A stretch of 64,000 bases of DNA, taken from JACNJF01 sp050288105. GTDB lineage: Bacteria; Pseudomonadota; Gammaproteobacteria; GCA-001735895. Location of the stretch: positions 248,001-312,000 of the forward strand of contig JBNKDE010000002.1 in assembly GCA_050288105.1 (NCBI GenBank), written 5' to 3'. Position 1 is the first letter of the stretch; each line of letters opens with the position of its first letter. The notes under the pieces were generated by a model that saw nothing but the letters and a program-made list of their open reading frames with translations, did not search any database and was not told the DNA's origin. Below, piece after piece: positions 8,256-16,484 of this stretch. Position numbers and translations under genes: made by a program.

Positions 8256-8972
8256 ATGTATCACATTTCCCTTAGCGATTTACTACTCGGCTTTATTCCG
8301 GTAATCATCACCGTCGGTATCATCTTTAAATGGTCATTATCCGTTAAGAAAGCGCTGAATTCAGTTTTTAGAATGCTGCTACAGCTACTATTGATTGGCT
8401 ACGTACTCAATTTTATTTTTACCAGCAATAGCGCCTATCTAGTGACTCTGGTACTCAGCGTCATGTTATTTGCAGCCAGCTGGATTTCCATGTCTTCGCT
8501 CAATCAGGCAACACGGCAGTTGTTTTTATATAGCCTGATTTCAATTTTTATCGGGGGCGTTTTCACGCTGATTGTCACCACTCAGGGGGTATTACATCTT
8601 CAGCCCTGGTACGACCCCAGGGTAATTATTCCCATTGCGGGGATGATTTTTTCTAACGCGATGAATACCATCAGCATCGCTGCGGAACGTTTTTTTAGCG
8701 AGCAAAAACACAACCCGGAATACATCTATTGCCGAGATGCGGCCTACCAGGCTGCACTCATCCCAGTACTGAATTCATTGATGGCTGTGGGCCTGGTGTC
8801 CTTACCTGGTATGATGACAGGTCAGATTCTGTCAGGAGTTTCACCATTGATTGCAGCGCGCTATCAAATCATGGTGATGTTGATGATCATGGGTTCCAGT
8901 GGAATATCTGCCGCACTTTTCCTGATGTTGATTAGGCGACAGTCTATTCCAGCTCAAACACCGCCGCTTTAA
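8256..8972 (+). CDS. FetB-like ABC transporter permease (UPF0014)
   Basis: The 238-residue protein has six to seven predicted membrane helices. The UPF0014 signature is visible in FRMLLQLLLIGYVLNFIF near the N-terminus, in PIAGMIFSNAMNTISIAAERF, and in ALIPVLNSLMAVGLVSLPGMMTGQILSG. In Escherichia coli FetB pairs with the ATPase FetA for iron export. No ATPase gene lies on either side: upstream is the GFA gene, downstream the convergent deaD. It may pair with an ATPase encoded elsewhere. A perfect palindrome ACAGCTAGCTGT (8212-8223) lies upstream of the start, and the ribosome binding site is poor. Confidence 0.82.
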   Translation: MYHISLSDLLLGFIPVIITVGIIFKWSLSVKKALNSVFRMLLQLLLIGYVLNFIFTSNSAYLVTLVLSVMLFAASWISMSSLNQATRQLFLYSLISIFIGGVFTLIVTTQGVLHLQPWYDPRVIIPIAGMIFSNAMNTISIAAERFFSEQKHNPEYIYCRDAAYQAALIPVLNSLMAVGLVSLPGMMTGQILSGVSPLIAARYQIMVMLMIMGSSGISAALFLMLIRRQSIPAQTPPL

Positions 8973-8987
8973 GCCGAGCCAAAGCGG
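8964..8987. terminator. Hairpin between convergent fetB-like and deaD genes
   Basis: CCGCTTT (8964-8970) pairs with AAAGCGG (8981-8987) across a 10-nt loop, overlapping the stop codon of the permease gene. It is followed by GGGATTTATT on the plus strand. The T-tract is weak, so this is only a candidate. Confidence 0.35.
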
Positions 8988-8992
8988 GGGAT

Positions 8993-10900
8993 TTATTCCT
9001 GCGACTGTTTTTTACGGAGCGCGACCGCTGGCCTTTTACCTTTGCGTTTACCGTGTTTCGGCTTTGCTGCTGACGCACGCTCTGCCGGTTTTCCTCGTGC
9101 GGGTTTACGTCCCTCGACCTTACTACCCTTGCGCGCTGCTTTCCTGCTGCCGCTATCCGGTTTTTCATCGCCACCCTTGTAGGCCTGTATATTTAACGGT
9201 CTACCCGCAACACGCGCTTTCTTAAGAATTTTAAAAACCTCACCCGGCATACCATCGGGCAAATCGATTAGCGTAAAATCTTCATAGATATCGATATTGC
9301 CAATATAACAGCTGTCCATTTCTGCCTCATTCGCAATCGCACCGACGATATTGCCCGGCTTGGCATCATTTTGATAGCCTACATCCAGTCGATAGCGACG
9401 CATCTCTATCTCTGGAAAATCCTTCAACGGACGCGCATGTGCAACAATCTGTTTCTCTGATCGTCTTTCATCATCAGCAAAATCGCGCTTCCCCGCAGAT
9501 CGACTTTCACGTCCCTGACTGCGATCCCTTGCGCGATCATCATTACTCGAGCGCTCATCACGGCGCACACGCTCTGGCCTGTCACTGAGCAGTAACGGCT
9601 CATCACCCTGAACCATCTTAACCAGGGCTGCCCCGATTACTAACGGGTCAATGTCATTCTCTTCGGCGAACGAACTCACCAGATCATGACAAATTGTCAG
9701 ATCGGAGGCGTCTATGGTTTCCTGGATACGGCTCTTGAATTTTTGAATGCGCTGAAGATTCACATCTGCGGCACTCGGTAGTTTCAGTGGCTGAATTTTC
9801 TGCTGCGTCATTTTTTCGATACTACCCAGCAAGCGGCGCTCTTTATTGGTAACGAATAATATTGCCTCACCACTACGTCCTGCCCGACCGGTTCTGCCAA
9901 TTCGGTGTACATAGGATTCGGCATCGTAAGGGATGTCATAGTTGATGACATGACTGATACGATCCACATCCAGCCCACGTGCAGCGACATCGGTTGCGAT
10001 AACGATATCGACTTTACCGTTCTTTAAACGTTCGACAGTACGCTCACGCATCTTTTGCGCGATATCACCATTTAATGCTTCACTGGCAAAACCACGTGCT
10101 TCCAGTTTCTCTGCCAGCTCTACCGTCGAGTTTTTGGTGCGCACGAATATAAGCACGCCTTCAAAATCGGTACTTTCGAGGATTCGGGTCAGAGCGTCCA
10201 GTTTGGCACGATTATTCACTTCGACATAATGCTGGGTGATCGTTTTCGCAGTCTGAGTCTTATCACGAATCTTGATCAGGGCTGGATTTTTCAGGTATTT
10301 GTTTGCGACTTTCTGAATCACTGCTGGCATAGTCGCCGAAAATAAGGCCACCTGTTTCTGTTCTGGCGTTTTCGCCAGAATCCATTCCACATCATCAATA
10401 AAGCCCATGCGCAACATCTCATCCGCTTCGTCCAGCACCATAGCCTGTAGATGGTCCAGCTTCAGGGTTTTACGATTAATATGATCCATTACCCGGCCTG
10501 GTGTTCCTACAACCACATGAACGCCGCGTTTTAACTGGCGCAGTTGAATGTCGTAAGACTGTCCACCGTAAATGGGCAAAACATGAAAACCCTTAATTTC
10601 AGAGGCGTAGGCCTGGAAAGCTTCAGCCACCTGGATAGCCAGTTCGCGCGTTGGTGCTAATACCAGAATTTGCGGGCTCATCAGCGAGACATCCACCCGA
10701 CTCAATAAGGGCAATGCGAATGCAGCAGTTTTACCGGTGCCGGTCTGGGCCTGCCCTATAATGTCCTGACCATCCAGCAGCACAGGAATACACTCTGCCT
10801 GTATTGGAGAAGGTGTTTCATAACCCTGTCGAGAAATGGCTTTTAAAACAGATACTGGTAAGTTCAGGTCCGCAAAGGAGGGGGTGCTTTGTTGGGTCAT
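8993..10900 (-). CDS. deaD: DEAD-box ATP-dependent RNA helicase DeaD/CsdA
   Basis: 635 residues, against 629 in E. coli. The motifs appear in order: Q motif (YETPSPIQ), Walker A AQTGTGKT (about 55-62), PTRELAIQ, TPGRVMDH, DEADEMLRMGF (about 160), SAT, then RGLDVDRISHVINYD and HRIGRTGRAGR in the second RecA domain. A DbpA-type RNA-binding domain follows at about 480-560 (MRRYRLDVGYQNDAKPGNIVGAIANE), ending in a tail rich in Lys, Arg, Gly and Ala. DeaD unwinds structured RNA during ribosome assembly and at low temperature. The long upstream gap (to 11472) contains repeat array B and could include a long leader, as cold-shock deaD mRNAs often have, but I see no defined promoter. Confidence 0.97.
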   Translation of the reverse strand: MTQQSTPSFADLNLPVSVLKAISRQGYETPSPIQAECIPVLLDGQDIIGQAQTGTGKTAAFALPLLSRVDVSLMSPQILVLAPTRELAIQVAEAFQAYASEIKGFHVLPIYGGQSYDIQLRQLKRGVHVVVGTPGRVMDHINRKTLKLDHLQAMVLDEADEMLRMGFIDDVEWILAKTPEQKQVALFSATMPAVIQKVANKYLKNPALIKIRDKTQTAKTITQHYVEVNNRAKLDALTRILESTDFEGVLIFVRTKNSTVELAEKLEARGFASEALNGDIAQKMRERTVERLKNGKVDIVIATDVAARGLDVDRISHVINYDIPYDAESYVHRIGRTGRAGRSGEAILFVTNKERRLLGSIEKMTQQKIQPLKLPSAADVNLQRIQKFKSRIQETIDASDLTICHDLVSSFAEENDIDPLVIGAALVKMVQGDEPLLLSDRPERVRRDERSSNDDRARDRSQGRESRSAGKRDFADDERRSEKQIVAHARPLKDFPEIEMRRYRLDVGYQNDAKPGNIVGAIANEAEMDSCYIGNIDIYEDFTLIDLPDGMPGEVFKILKKARVAGRPLNIQAYKGGDEKPDSGSRKAARKGSKVEGRKPARGKPAERASAAKPKHGKRKGKRPAVALRKKQSQE

Positions 10901-11037
10901 CGGGAGGTACTAAAAAGAATGGGTGCGGAGTATAGCAGAGTTCATCAAAAGACGCTGTAAATACTATTAAATTGTTACTTCTACGGTTAGTCGAGTATGT
11001 TTGGATTAAATTCTACTCAAGTCCATAAAGATTACGG

Positions 11038-11189
11038 CTTCGAATAGAGTCCCTCTCGCCCTTCCCTGGCCTTCGGGACATAAGGGTTTTCTGGTTCGAT
11101 GGCTTTCGTGTTGTGATTTAAGATCGTGGCTTCGGTTAGAGTCCCTCTCGGCCATCCATGGCCTTCGGGACATAAGCACGTCCTTGTGC
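11038..11189. repeat. Repeat array B (two copies)
   Basis: Copy 1 (about 11045-11085) contains AGAGTCCCTCTCGCCCTTCC and GGCCTTCGGGACATAA; copy 2 (about 11123-11189) contains AGAGTCCCTCTCGGCC and CCTTCGGGACATAA. The last copy ends with GCACGTCCTTGTGC (11176-11189) in place of GGCCATCCATGGCC. Sequence differs but the inverted-repeat arms are preserved, and it again abuts an A-run (11190-11198). Preserved pairing with changed bases suggests the terminal hairpin matters. Confidence 0.75.
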
Positions 11190-11220
11190 AAAAAAAAAGG
11201 CCAGTTAAAAAACTGGCCTT
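11190..11220 (-). terminator. Rho-independent terminator, minus strand
   Basis: A perfect stem AAGGCCAGTT / AACTGGCCTT (11197-11220, AAAA loop), followed on the minus strand by a run of about nine T (11190-11198). It lies downstream of the minus-strand genes at 11473-12349 and would end their transcript. Confidence 0.8.
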
Positions 11221-11273
11221 GAAGTGTCAGCTGAATGATATAAATCACTCTACATAACCAAAGGAGGACATAC

Positions 11274-11336
11274 ATGAAAAGGAAACATTTCAATGAAGTT
11301 TTCGCAAGCCAGCTGACAGGATTGCAAACCCAATAA
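11274..11336 (+). CDS. Possible 20-residue small protein with consensus ribosome binding site
   Basis: ATG at 11274 is preceded at 6-nt spacing by AAGGAGG (11261-11267), the full consensus. The frame encodes MKRKHFNEVFASQLTGLQTQ and stops at 11336. It is basic at the N-terminus and not membrane-like. There is no plus-strand gene downstream for it to act on as a leader, so if real it is a free-standing small protein. The ribosome binding site is the main evidence; I recognise no homologue. Confidence 0.35.
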   Translation: MKRKHFNEVFASQLTGLQTQ

Positions 11337-11472
11337 ACATAAACTTCATTTGTTTGTTAACCCTTACACCATTCTGTATAGCCCATTTTCCGGTTAAATC
11401 CATCAATAACGCCGAAATGCCTTAAAAAAGCGATAGATGGAGTTTCCGTTTAAGACCCATTTCACGCTTTTA

Positions 11473-11817
11473 TTAGTTCATTTTAAAATCGGTTAGCGAC
11501 ACCGAAACCTCTGGCCTGGCTGCCTGTGCCGCCAGTTCCATGGTAATCGTCTCGGATAAATCCAGCTCCTGTTGCTGTATAAAGGGCAACAGTTCTTCAC
11601 AGATCTGCATGATTAACAACAGGCCTTCACGGTTCGAATCGCCGGGTGTTAGAGCTTGCGCATTCTGAAAAAGCTTTTGTATATAGCTTTTCATTTCCGT
11701 TGATTGCAGTTCAGGACTGAGCTGTTGATATTCGTCGGTGAAGTCTATTTCCAGTGTTCGTTTATTCTGGATCTCATCGTCAAGTACACTGACATTTAAT
11801 GGGCCTTCTATTTTCAT
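11473..11817 (-). CDS. Hypothetical protein, 114 residues
   Basis: I do not recognise a family. The protein is acidic and mostly helical, with no signal peptide and no cysteine motif. It has a beta-rich start (MKIEGPLNVSVLDDEIQNKRTLEIDF) and a helical middle (LQSTEMKSYIQKLFQNAQAL...LLLIMQICEELLPFI). It starts 46 bp after the FKBP gene stop on the same strand, so the two are probably co-transcribed and end at the 11190-11220 terminator. Codon use looks like that of its neighbours. Confidence 0.6.
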   Translation of the reverse strand: MKIEGPLNVSVLDDEIQNKRTLEIDFTDEYQQLSPELQSTEMKSYIQKLFQNAQALTPGDSNREGLLLIMQICEELLPFIQQQELDLSETITMELAAQAARPEVSVSLTDFKMN

Positions 11818-11863
11818 AATCGCTCCAATATGCTCTTTTCAGTCAACAGCAGAATCAACACGC

Positions 11864-12349
11864 CTAGTGTAAAGACGGCATGGAAGGGCGACCAGTCTGG
11901 ATTTCCTTCTCAGTCGCGTCGCGAATATCGTGGATAACAACCTTAAAGGTCAGGTTTTTTCCAACTAGTGGATTGTTGCCATCAATGGTTAAAGTTCCGT
12001 TTTCAATTTTGGTAACGATAAAGGATTTCACTTCACCACTCTCATTTTGAAACTCGACCTCAGCGCCCAACTGATGAAACTGTGGGGGAACATTTTCCAG
12101 TGCATCAGTAAAAATCAATGACGGATCCGGCGCACCGAAAGTCTTTTCAGGGGGTAATGTCACCTCTATCTCATCCCCTATTGCTGAGCCTTCCATTGCC
12201 TTTTCCACTTCATCAAACATACGCTGCTCGCCCCCGTGAATATAACCCATGGGGATTTCTACCTGTTCGAGCACATCGCCACGTTCACTATCGACAATGG
12301 TATAGCTGAACATAACATGTTTATTTTTCTGTACGGTTTCACTGGACAT
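11864..12349 (-). CDS. FKBP-type peptidyl-prolyl isomerase, SlyD-like
   Basis: The 161-residue protein has the SlyD split-FKBP arrangement: an N-terminal strand (HVMFSYTIVDSERGDVLEQ), then GYIHGGEQRMFDEVEKAMEGSAIGDEIEV, an inserted flap domain (EKTFGAPDPSLIF), and the closing strands TLTIDGNNPLVGKNLTFKVVI, which carry the family signature NPLAGKxLxFxV. It would isomerise proline bonds and act as a chaperone in the cytoplasm. It lacks the His- and Cys-rich metal-binding tail of E. coli SlyD, so a role in nickel delivery is unlikely. GGGAGAA precedes the ATG. Confidence 0.92.
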   Translation of the reverse strand: MSSETVQKNKHVMFSYTIVDSERGDVLEQVEIPMGYIHGGEQRMFDEVEKAMEGSAIGDEIEVTLPPEKTFGAPDPSLIFTDALENVPPQFHQLGAEVEFQNESGEVKSFIVTKIENGTLTIDGNNPLVGKNLTFKVVIHDIRDATEKEIQTGRPSMPSLH

Positions 12350-12446
12350 TAAAATTCTCCCAAAAATGTGCGTATTGTAACAGATGATGAAAATGAGGAT
12401 TTAGATCCCTTTGGGGGTGATGTTTTTTTAGGTGTACGTAAATATT

Positions 12447-12565
12447 GTGCTATCCGTACGAGTCGCTCCTGCGCGTCCTGTATTTAGCCACTCCAACCGC
12501 ATTGCTATTCGTCACCAGCCTCTCTCGGGCGTCCTGCCCTTCGAGGCATAAGGCCATCCATGGCC
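12447..12565. repeat. Repeat array C (degenerate)
   Basis: TGTGCTATCCGTACGAGTCG (12447-12466), followed by CTCCTGCGCG, and CTCTCTCGGGCGTCCTGCCC (from about 12521) with TTCGAGGCATAA are diverged copies of the subunits seen at 482-701. The array ends in GGCCATCCATGGCC (12552-12565) directly against an A8 run (12566-12573) that is a minus-strand terminator T-tract. Confidence 0.7.
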
Positions 12566-12592
12566 AAAAAAAAGACGGGCATAAAGCCCGTC
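12566..12592 (-). terminator. Rho-independent terminator of the sulfur-globule-like gene
   Basis: GACGGGC / GCCCGTC (12574-12592, 5-nt loop), followed on the minus strand by T8. It lies about 125 bp downstream of the sulfur-globule-like gene and would end its transcript. Confidence 0.8.
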
Positions 12593-12715
12593 AATACAAT
12601 CACCAAGAGGATAAAACAGGTTAGTAAACTAACCCAGGCCATTTCTATCAAGCGATCAGAAAAGACCTGAGTTAGTTCCCTGAAGGGTTACACCTTCAGG
12701 AAACCAAAAGCCTGC

Positions 12716-13177
12716 TTACTTGGCTTCTTCAACCTGTGGTGCAGGTGCTGCTGCGACAGGTGCCTGAGCTACTGGCGCATATCCATAGTATGGGTTGCTG
12801 CCATAGCCGTTGTAGTTTCTGAAATCACTGTTACCGTAACCATATCCGTTACCTGTGTAGTAGCCATTTCCATTACCGTTACCGGCGAAATCTGAGTTTG
12901 CATCCATATCGGTATCCATGTTGCCTTTACCGCGAGCTTTAAAGCTCATAGTGAAATCCATCTCTCCATCACCGTTGCCCTGACCGCGTCCACGACCATT
13001 TCCACGGCCGTTTGCGTTACCACGATAATCGCCAGTACCGTTACCATAGCTGTTTCCGTAGTAATTACCGTATCCATTGTTGTGGCTGTTATTGTTGTTG
13101 CCAAAGAAAGGCATATCGAAAGCCTGAACCGAACTTGTAGCGACCAGAATTGCTGCTGCAGTGATGATTTTTTTCAT
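12716..13177 (-). CDS. Sulfur globule family protein (Gly/Asn/Tyr-rich, exported)
   Basis: The 153-residue protein starts with a signal peptide (KKIITAAAILVATSSVQAFD). The mature part is almost entirely low-complexity Gly-Asn-Tyr repeats (YGNYYGNSYGNG, GNGNGYYTGNGYGYG) with an Arg-Gly stretch and the segment GEMDFTMSFKARGKG. It ends in a Pro-Ala-Val tail (APVAQAPVAAAPAPQ). This composition is that of the structural coat proteins of periplasmic sulfur globules (SgpA/SgpB) in sulfur-oxidising bacteria. Similar low-complexity proteins exist in organisms without globules, so the role is inferred. GGGG before the ATG at 13175-13177 sets the start. It has its own promoter, operators and terminator and is monocistronic. 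Confidence 0.65.
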   Translation of the reverse strand: MKKIITAAAILVATSSVQAFDMPFFGNNNNSHNNGYGNYYGNSYGNGTGDYRGNANGRGNGRGRGQGNGDGEMDFTMSFKARGKGNMDTDMDANSDFAGNGNGNGYYTGNGYGYGNSDFRNYNGYGSNPYYGYAPVAQAPVAAAPAPQVEEAK

Positions 13178-13230
13178 GTTAAACCCCAAAAAAGTTATAA
13201 ATTAAATTTCGTATAAACCCGATGCAGCGA

Positions 13231-13259
13231 ACTATATTAGCAGTTACTAATATAGTCAA
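13231..13259 (-). promoter_or_regulatory. Sigma-70 promoter of the sulfur-globule-like gene
   Basis: Read on the minus strand: -35 TTGACT (13254-13259), a 17-bp spacer, and -10 TATAGT (13231-13236). Both boxes differ from consensus at one position and the spacing is ideal. The transcript would start near 13224, giving a leader of about 47 nt. Confidence 0.8.
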
Positions 13260-13285
13260 GCATTATTTTATTAGAACTTACTAAT
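13231..13285. promoter_or_regulatory. Two palindromic operators ATTAG-N6-CTAAT over the promoter
   Basis: Site 1 (13231-13256) is a perfect inverted repeat: ACTATATTAG, six bases, CTAATATAGT. It spans the whole -10 box, the spacer and part of the -35 box, so a bound protein would block RNA polymerase. Site 2 (13270-13285) has the same core ATTAG-N6-CTAAT, centred 34 bp upstream. The core matches the AT-rich dyads bound by winged-helix repressors such as the ArsR family. Some members sense persulfide, which would suit the gene, but the regulator is not in the window. Confidence 0.75.
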
Positions 13286-13324
13286 ATATGGTGGGGTAGA
13301 ACATTATCGAATCAAAGTAGCGGG

Positions 13325-15499
13325 TTAAATAGCCTGTAAATTAGCGTATTCCAGCATTAGCCATTTACTGCCATTATTTTCAAAATTGACCTGAACCCTG
13401 GCCTGCGCCGACTGTCCTTCGATATTAAGGATTATTCCCTGTCCGAACTTGCTATGACTGACTCGCTGGCCAACCGAGAGACCCACATCCTGTTCAACCT
13501 GGCGACGAGTTATTGAATGCTGGGGCTGATAAACAGGCCGACTGAATTGTGCCTTGGGTCGGATTTCCTGCATCAGATCGGCGGGGATTTCCTTGATAAA
13601 ACGGGAAACCACATTGTAATTATCGTTACCATACAGCCGTCTTACCTCGGCACTGCTAACGATTAGCTGCTCGCGCGCACGCGTAATGCCGACATAGCAC
13701 AGGCGCCGTTCCTCTTCCATACGGCCCGCTTCTTCGGATGAACGTTGATGCGGAAACAGGCCTTCTTCCATACCTACCAGAAAAACCAGCGGGAACTCCA
13801 GTCCCTTCACTGAATGCAGCGTCATGAGCTGAACACAGTCTTCCCACTCATCGGCCTGTCCTTCACCCGCTTCTAATGCGGCATGCGTTAAAAAGGCATC
13901 CAGTTCAGACATTTCTTCTGTTTCTGGATTATTGTCAAACTCAAAGCTTTTTCCCGCGCCAATTAATTCCTGCAGGTTCTCTCGTTTTGCTTCACCCTTT
14001 TCTGATTTATCCTTTTCGAAATGTGCTTTTAGTCCGGATAATTCCTGACATAGCCTGATTGTTTCCGATAATCCAAGTAACCGACTTTCCTGCTGCAGTC
14101 GCTCAATCAGCTGGATATAGCCTTCCACCCCGCTACGAGCACGCGCACTCAACAATCCATTGGTCACCAGCTGTTGACTAGCAGACCACAGGGAGAGTGA
14201 ATGTTCGCGCGCATATTCGCGTATCATATCCACCGATTTCTGACCCAGGCCACGTGGTGGATGATTAATGGTGCGATCAAATGATGTATCGTCGGTGGGA
14301 TTGTTGATCATGCGCATATAGGCCAGCGTATCCTTGATTTCTGCGCGCTCGAAGAAGCGTAATCCACCATATACGCGGTAGGGTACACCACGCGCGACCA
14401 GATATTCTTCAAACTGCCGAGATTGCGCATTGGAGCGATACAACACCGCAATCTCTTTTCGACTGCGTCCCTGTTCAACCCAGTCATCGATTCTATCTAC
14501 CACAAAGCGGGCTTCGTCTTTTTCATTGTAGGCGTTATAAAACAGGATCGGCTCTCCATTCTCGCCATCAGTCCATAGCTCCTTGCCAAGACGTCCTCGA
14601 TTATTATCGATGAGCGCGTTAGCCGCTTTCAGGATGGTTGAGGTAGAGCGATAATTCTGCTCCAGTCGAATAATCTGGGTGCCTGGAAAATCCTGTTCAA
14701 AATGCTGGATATTTTCGATTCTTGCCCCGCGCCAGCCATAAATCGACTGGTCATCATCACCCACGACGAAGACATGGGTGTAAGGCCCGGCCAGCAACCG
14801 CAGCCAGGCATACTGAATGGCATTGGTATCCTGGAATTCATCCACCAGGATCTGCTTGAAGCGCTTCTGATAATGTTCGCGCAGGCTATCGTTATCGCGA
14901 ATCATCTCCAGCGAGCGCAATAATAGCTCGGCAAAATCGATCACGCCGGCACGCTGGCAAAGCTCCTCATACAAACGATAGATCTGTAGTAGCTGCTGCT
15001 GTATCGGGTCACTACCTGCATCTACATGTGAGGGGCGCTGTCCCTCATCCTTGCAATGATTGATGAACCATTGCGCCTGGCGCGGTGGCCAGCGTGTCTC
15101 ATCCAGCTCTAGCTGCCGAATTACGCGTTTCACCATACGCAGCTGGTCATCGCTATCCAGGATCTGAAACGCCTGCGGTAAATTGGCTTCCTTCCAGTGT
15201 GCTCGTAGCAGTCTATGCGCCAGCCCATGAAAAGTGCCTACCCACATCGCCCCGGCCGCAATCCCGAGCAGCTTTTCAACCCGTCCGCGCATCTCGCTGG
15301 CTGCCTTATTGGTAAAGGTCACCGCCAGCACACTAAAGGGTGACAGGCCATTAACTTCACAAATCCAGGCGATGCGGTGGGTTAATACGCGCGTTTTTCC
15401 GCTACCGGCACCGGCCAGTACCAGGATATTTGAGGGTTCGGCTGTGACTGCCTGACGTTGATGATCATTCAGGTCGTCGATGATATGGGATACATCCAT
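13325..15499 (-). CDS. uvrD: DNA helicase II UvrD
   Basis: 724 residues, against 720 in E. coli. Visible motifs: Q motif and Walker A (LVLAGAGSGKTRVL, about 26-39), TFTNKAASEMRGRV, VDEFQDTN (about 220), GDDDQSIYGWRGA, LEQNYRS, TLHSVKGLEFPLVFLVG and YVGITRAREQL (about 600). The C-terminal 50 residues (GQRVSHSKFGQGIILNIEG...) form the small Tudor-like domain that binds RNA polymerase. UvrD unwinds DNA 3'-5' in nucleotide excision and mismatch repair. The upstream small gene at 15563 is on the same strand. Confidence 0.97.
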   Translation of the reverse strand: MDVSHIIDDLNDHQRQAVTAEPSNILVLAGAGSGKTRVLTHRIAWICEVNGLSPFSVLAVTFTNKAASEMRGRVEKLLGIAAGAMWVGTFHGLAHRLLRAHWKEANLPQAFQILDSDDQLRMVKRVIRQLELDETRWPPRQAQWFINHCKDEGQRPSHVDAGSDPIQQQLLQIYRLYEELCQRAGVIDFAELLLRSLEMIRDNDSLREHYQKRFKQILVDEFQDTNAIQYAWLRLLAGPYTHVFVVGDDDQSIYGWRGARIENIQHFEQDFPGTQIIRLEQNYRSTSTILKAANALIDNNRGRLGKELWTDGENGEPILFYNAYNEKDEARFVVDRIDDWVEQGRSRKEIAVLYRSNAQSRQFEEYLVARGVPYRVYGGLRFFERAEIKDTLAYMRMINNPTDDTSFDRTINHPPRGLGQKSVDMIREYAREHSLSLWSASQQLVTNGLLSARARSGVEGYIQLIERLQQESRLLGLSETIRLCQELSGLKAHFEKDKSEKGEAKRENLQELIGAGKSFEFDNNPETEEMSELDAFLTHAALEAGEGQADEWEDCVQLMTLHSVKGLEFPLVFLVGMEEGLFPHQRSSEEAGRMEEERRLCYVGITRAREQLIVSSAEVRRLYGNDNYNVVSRFIKEIPADLMQEIRPKAQFSRPVYQPQHSITRRQVEQDVGLSVGQRVSHSKFGQGIILNIEGQSAQARVQVNFENNGSKWLMLEYANLQAI

Positions 15500-15562
15500 T
15501 AGTTTTTCTGGGGTCGCTTTTTGAGGCTGCTGATTGTATCAGTCAGTGCCTGCGGATGCAGG

Positions 15563-15880
15563 TCAAATAAACAGGTCCAACATGCGGCCCTGACGTTCCG
15601 GGCGCTGTAGCGAAGCGGTATTGATGTCCTGATAGGTACTGATTGCGTATCGATTAGCCGGGTCGATCTGCTGGCTGTAGCGGTTACGATTTTGTTCATC
15701 AAAGGCAATCTCATCCACCAGTTCACCTCGATATACAAACTCTACCGTTTGTTGACGCGATTGCTGTTCGGTATCTCTATATCGTTCCAGCTGCGCACTA
15801 CTGCGTGCGTTGAACGATTGTCCAGCAGAATCACTGGTTGGAGGGGGTAGAGCGAGAAGGGTGTTACCCGAAATAAGCAT
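15563..15880 (-). CDS. Hypothetical protein, 105 residues
   Basis: Not assigned to a named family. The C-terminal half (VDEIAFDEQNRNRYSQQIDPANRYAI, ISTYQDI, then RPERQGRMLDLFI) looks like a conserved motif, whereas the N-terminal 40 residues are Ser/Gln-rich and probably disordered. There is no signal peptide or membrane helix. It lies 63 bp upstream of uvrD on the same strand and may be co-transcribed. An overlapping frame (15499-15738) has an unnatural composition and I regard it as a shadow. Confidence 0.55.
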   Translation of the reverse strand: MLISGNTLLALPPPTSDSAGQSFNARSSAQLERYRDTEQQSRQQTVEFVYRGELVDEIAFDEQNRNRYSQQIDPANRYAISTYQDINTASLQRPERQGRMLDLFI

Positions 15881-16025
15881 ACTGGTCTCTTAAATCAACA
15901 AACTGAATGTTTCGGGCGTAGTTTGATTTTAAGAAAATACTCGCGATTTACCAGTGCATTTAACAAAAAAGTCTAAAAAATATCCCTGATTTGCAGAGAA
16001 AACCGGTATTTTAAGCGTGTCACGC

Positions 16026-16484
16026 TCATTTATCGCGGGACCAGCGCCTGGCATCAGCGACGTCACTTTGCTTGGCTTCTACCCAGGTTTCACCCGCGCT
16101 GGTGATTTCTTTCTTCCAGAAAGGTGCGCGAGTTTTCAGATAATCCATCAGGAAATCGCAGGCTTCGAAAGCTTCACGCCGATGTTCCGATATTACAACC
16201 ACCAGTACGATATTCTCGGTAGGCGCAAGGCGACCCACGCGATGGATAATCGCCACATCCCTGATGTCCCACTGCGCCATGGCCTGCTGGGCAATTTCGG
16301 TTAATGAGTTTTCGGTCATGCCCGGATAATGTTCCAGCTGCATCGCCAGCAGATTCTGTTGTGCCGAGATATCTCGCACCAGACCGCTGAAGGTCACAAT
16401 CGCACCTATATCCTTGCGCCCCTCACAAAGTGCTCGCGCAACCTCTGTTGCATCAAAGTCCTGCTGTTGAACTGAGATCAGCAT
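16026..16484 (-). CDS. moaE: Molybdopterin synthase catalytic subunit MoaE
   Basis: 152 residues, against 150 in E. coli. Typical segments are GAIVTFSGLVRD (about 27-38), LEHYPGMTENSL, the HRVGRLAPTENIVLVVVISEHR strand region and FLMDYLKTRAPFWKKE, which contains the catalytic lysines. MoaE binds MoaD and inserts its thiocarboxylate sulfur into cyclic pyranopterin monophosphate to give molybdopterin. It is the last gene of the moaB-moeA-moaD-moaE operon and starts at the base next to the moaD stop, indicating coupled translation. Confidence 0.96.
   Translation of the reverse strand: MLISVQQQDFDATEVARALCEGRKDIGAIVTFSGLVRDISAQQNLLAMQLEHYPGMTENSLTEIAQQAMAQWDIRDVAIIHRVGRLAPTENIVLVVVISEHRREAFEACDFLMDYLKTRAPFWKKEITSAGETWVEAKQSDVADARRWSRDK

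Noticed and set aside
11006..11293. 95-residue minus-strand open frame over repeat array B
   Set aside because: It runs through the terminator and the repeat and has no motif or start signal.
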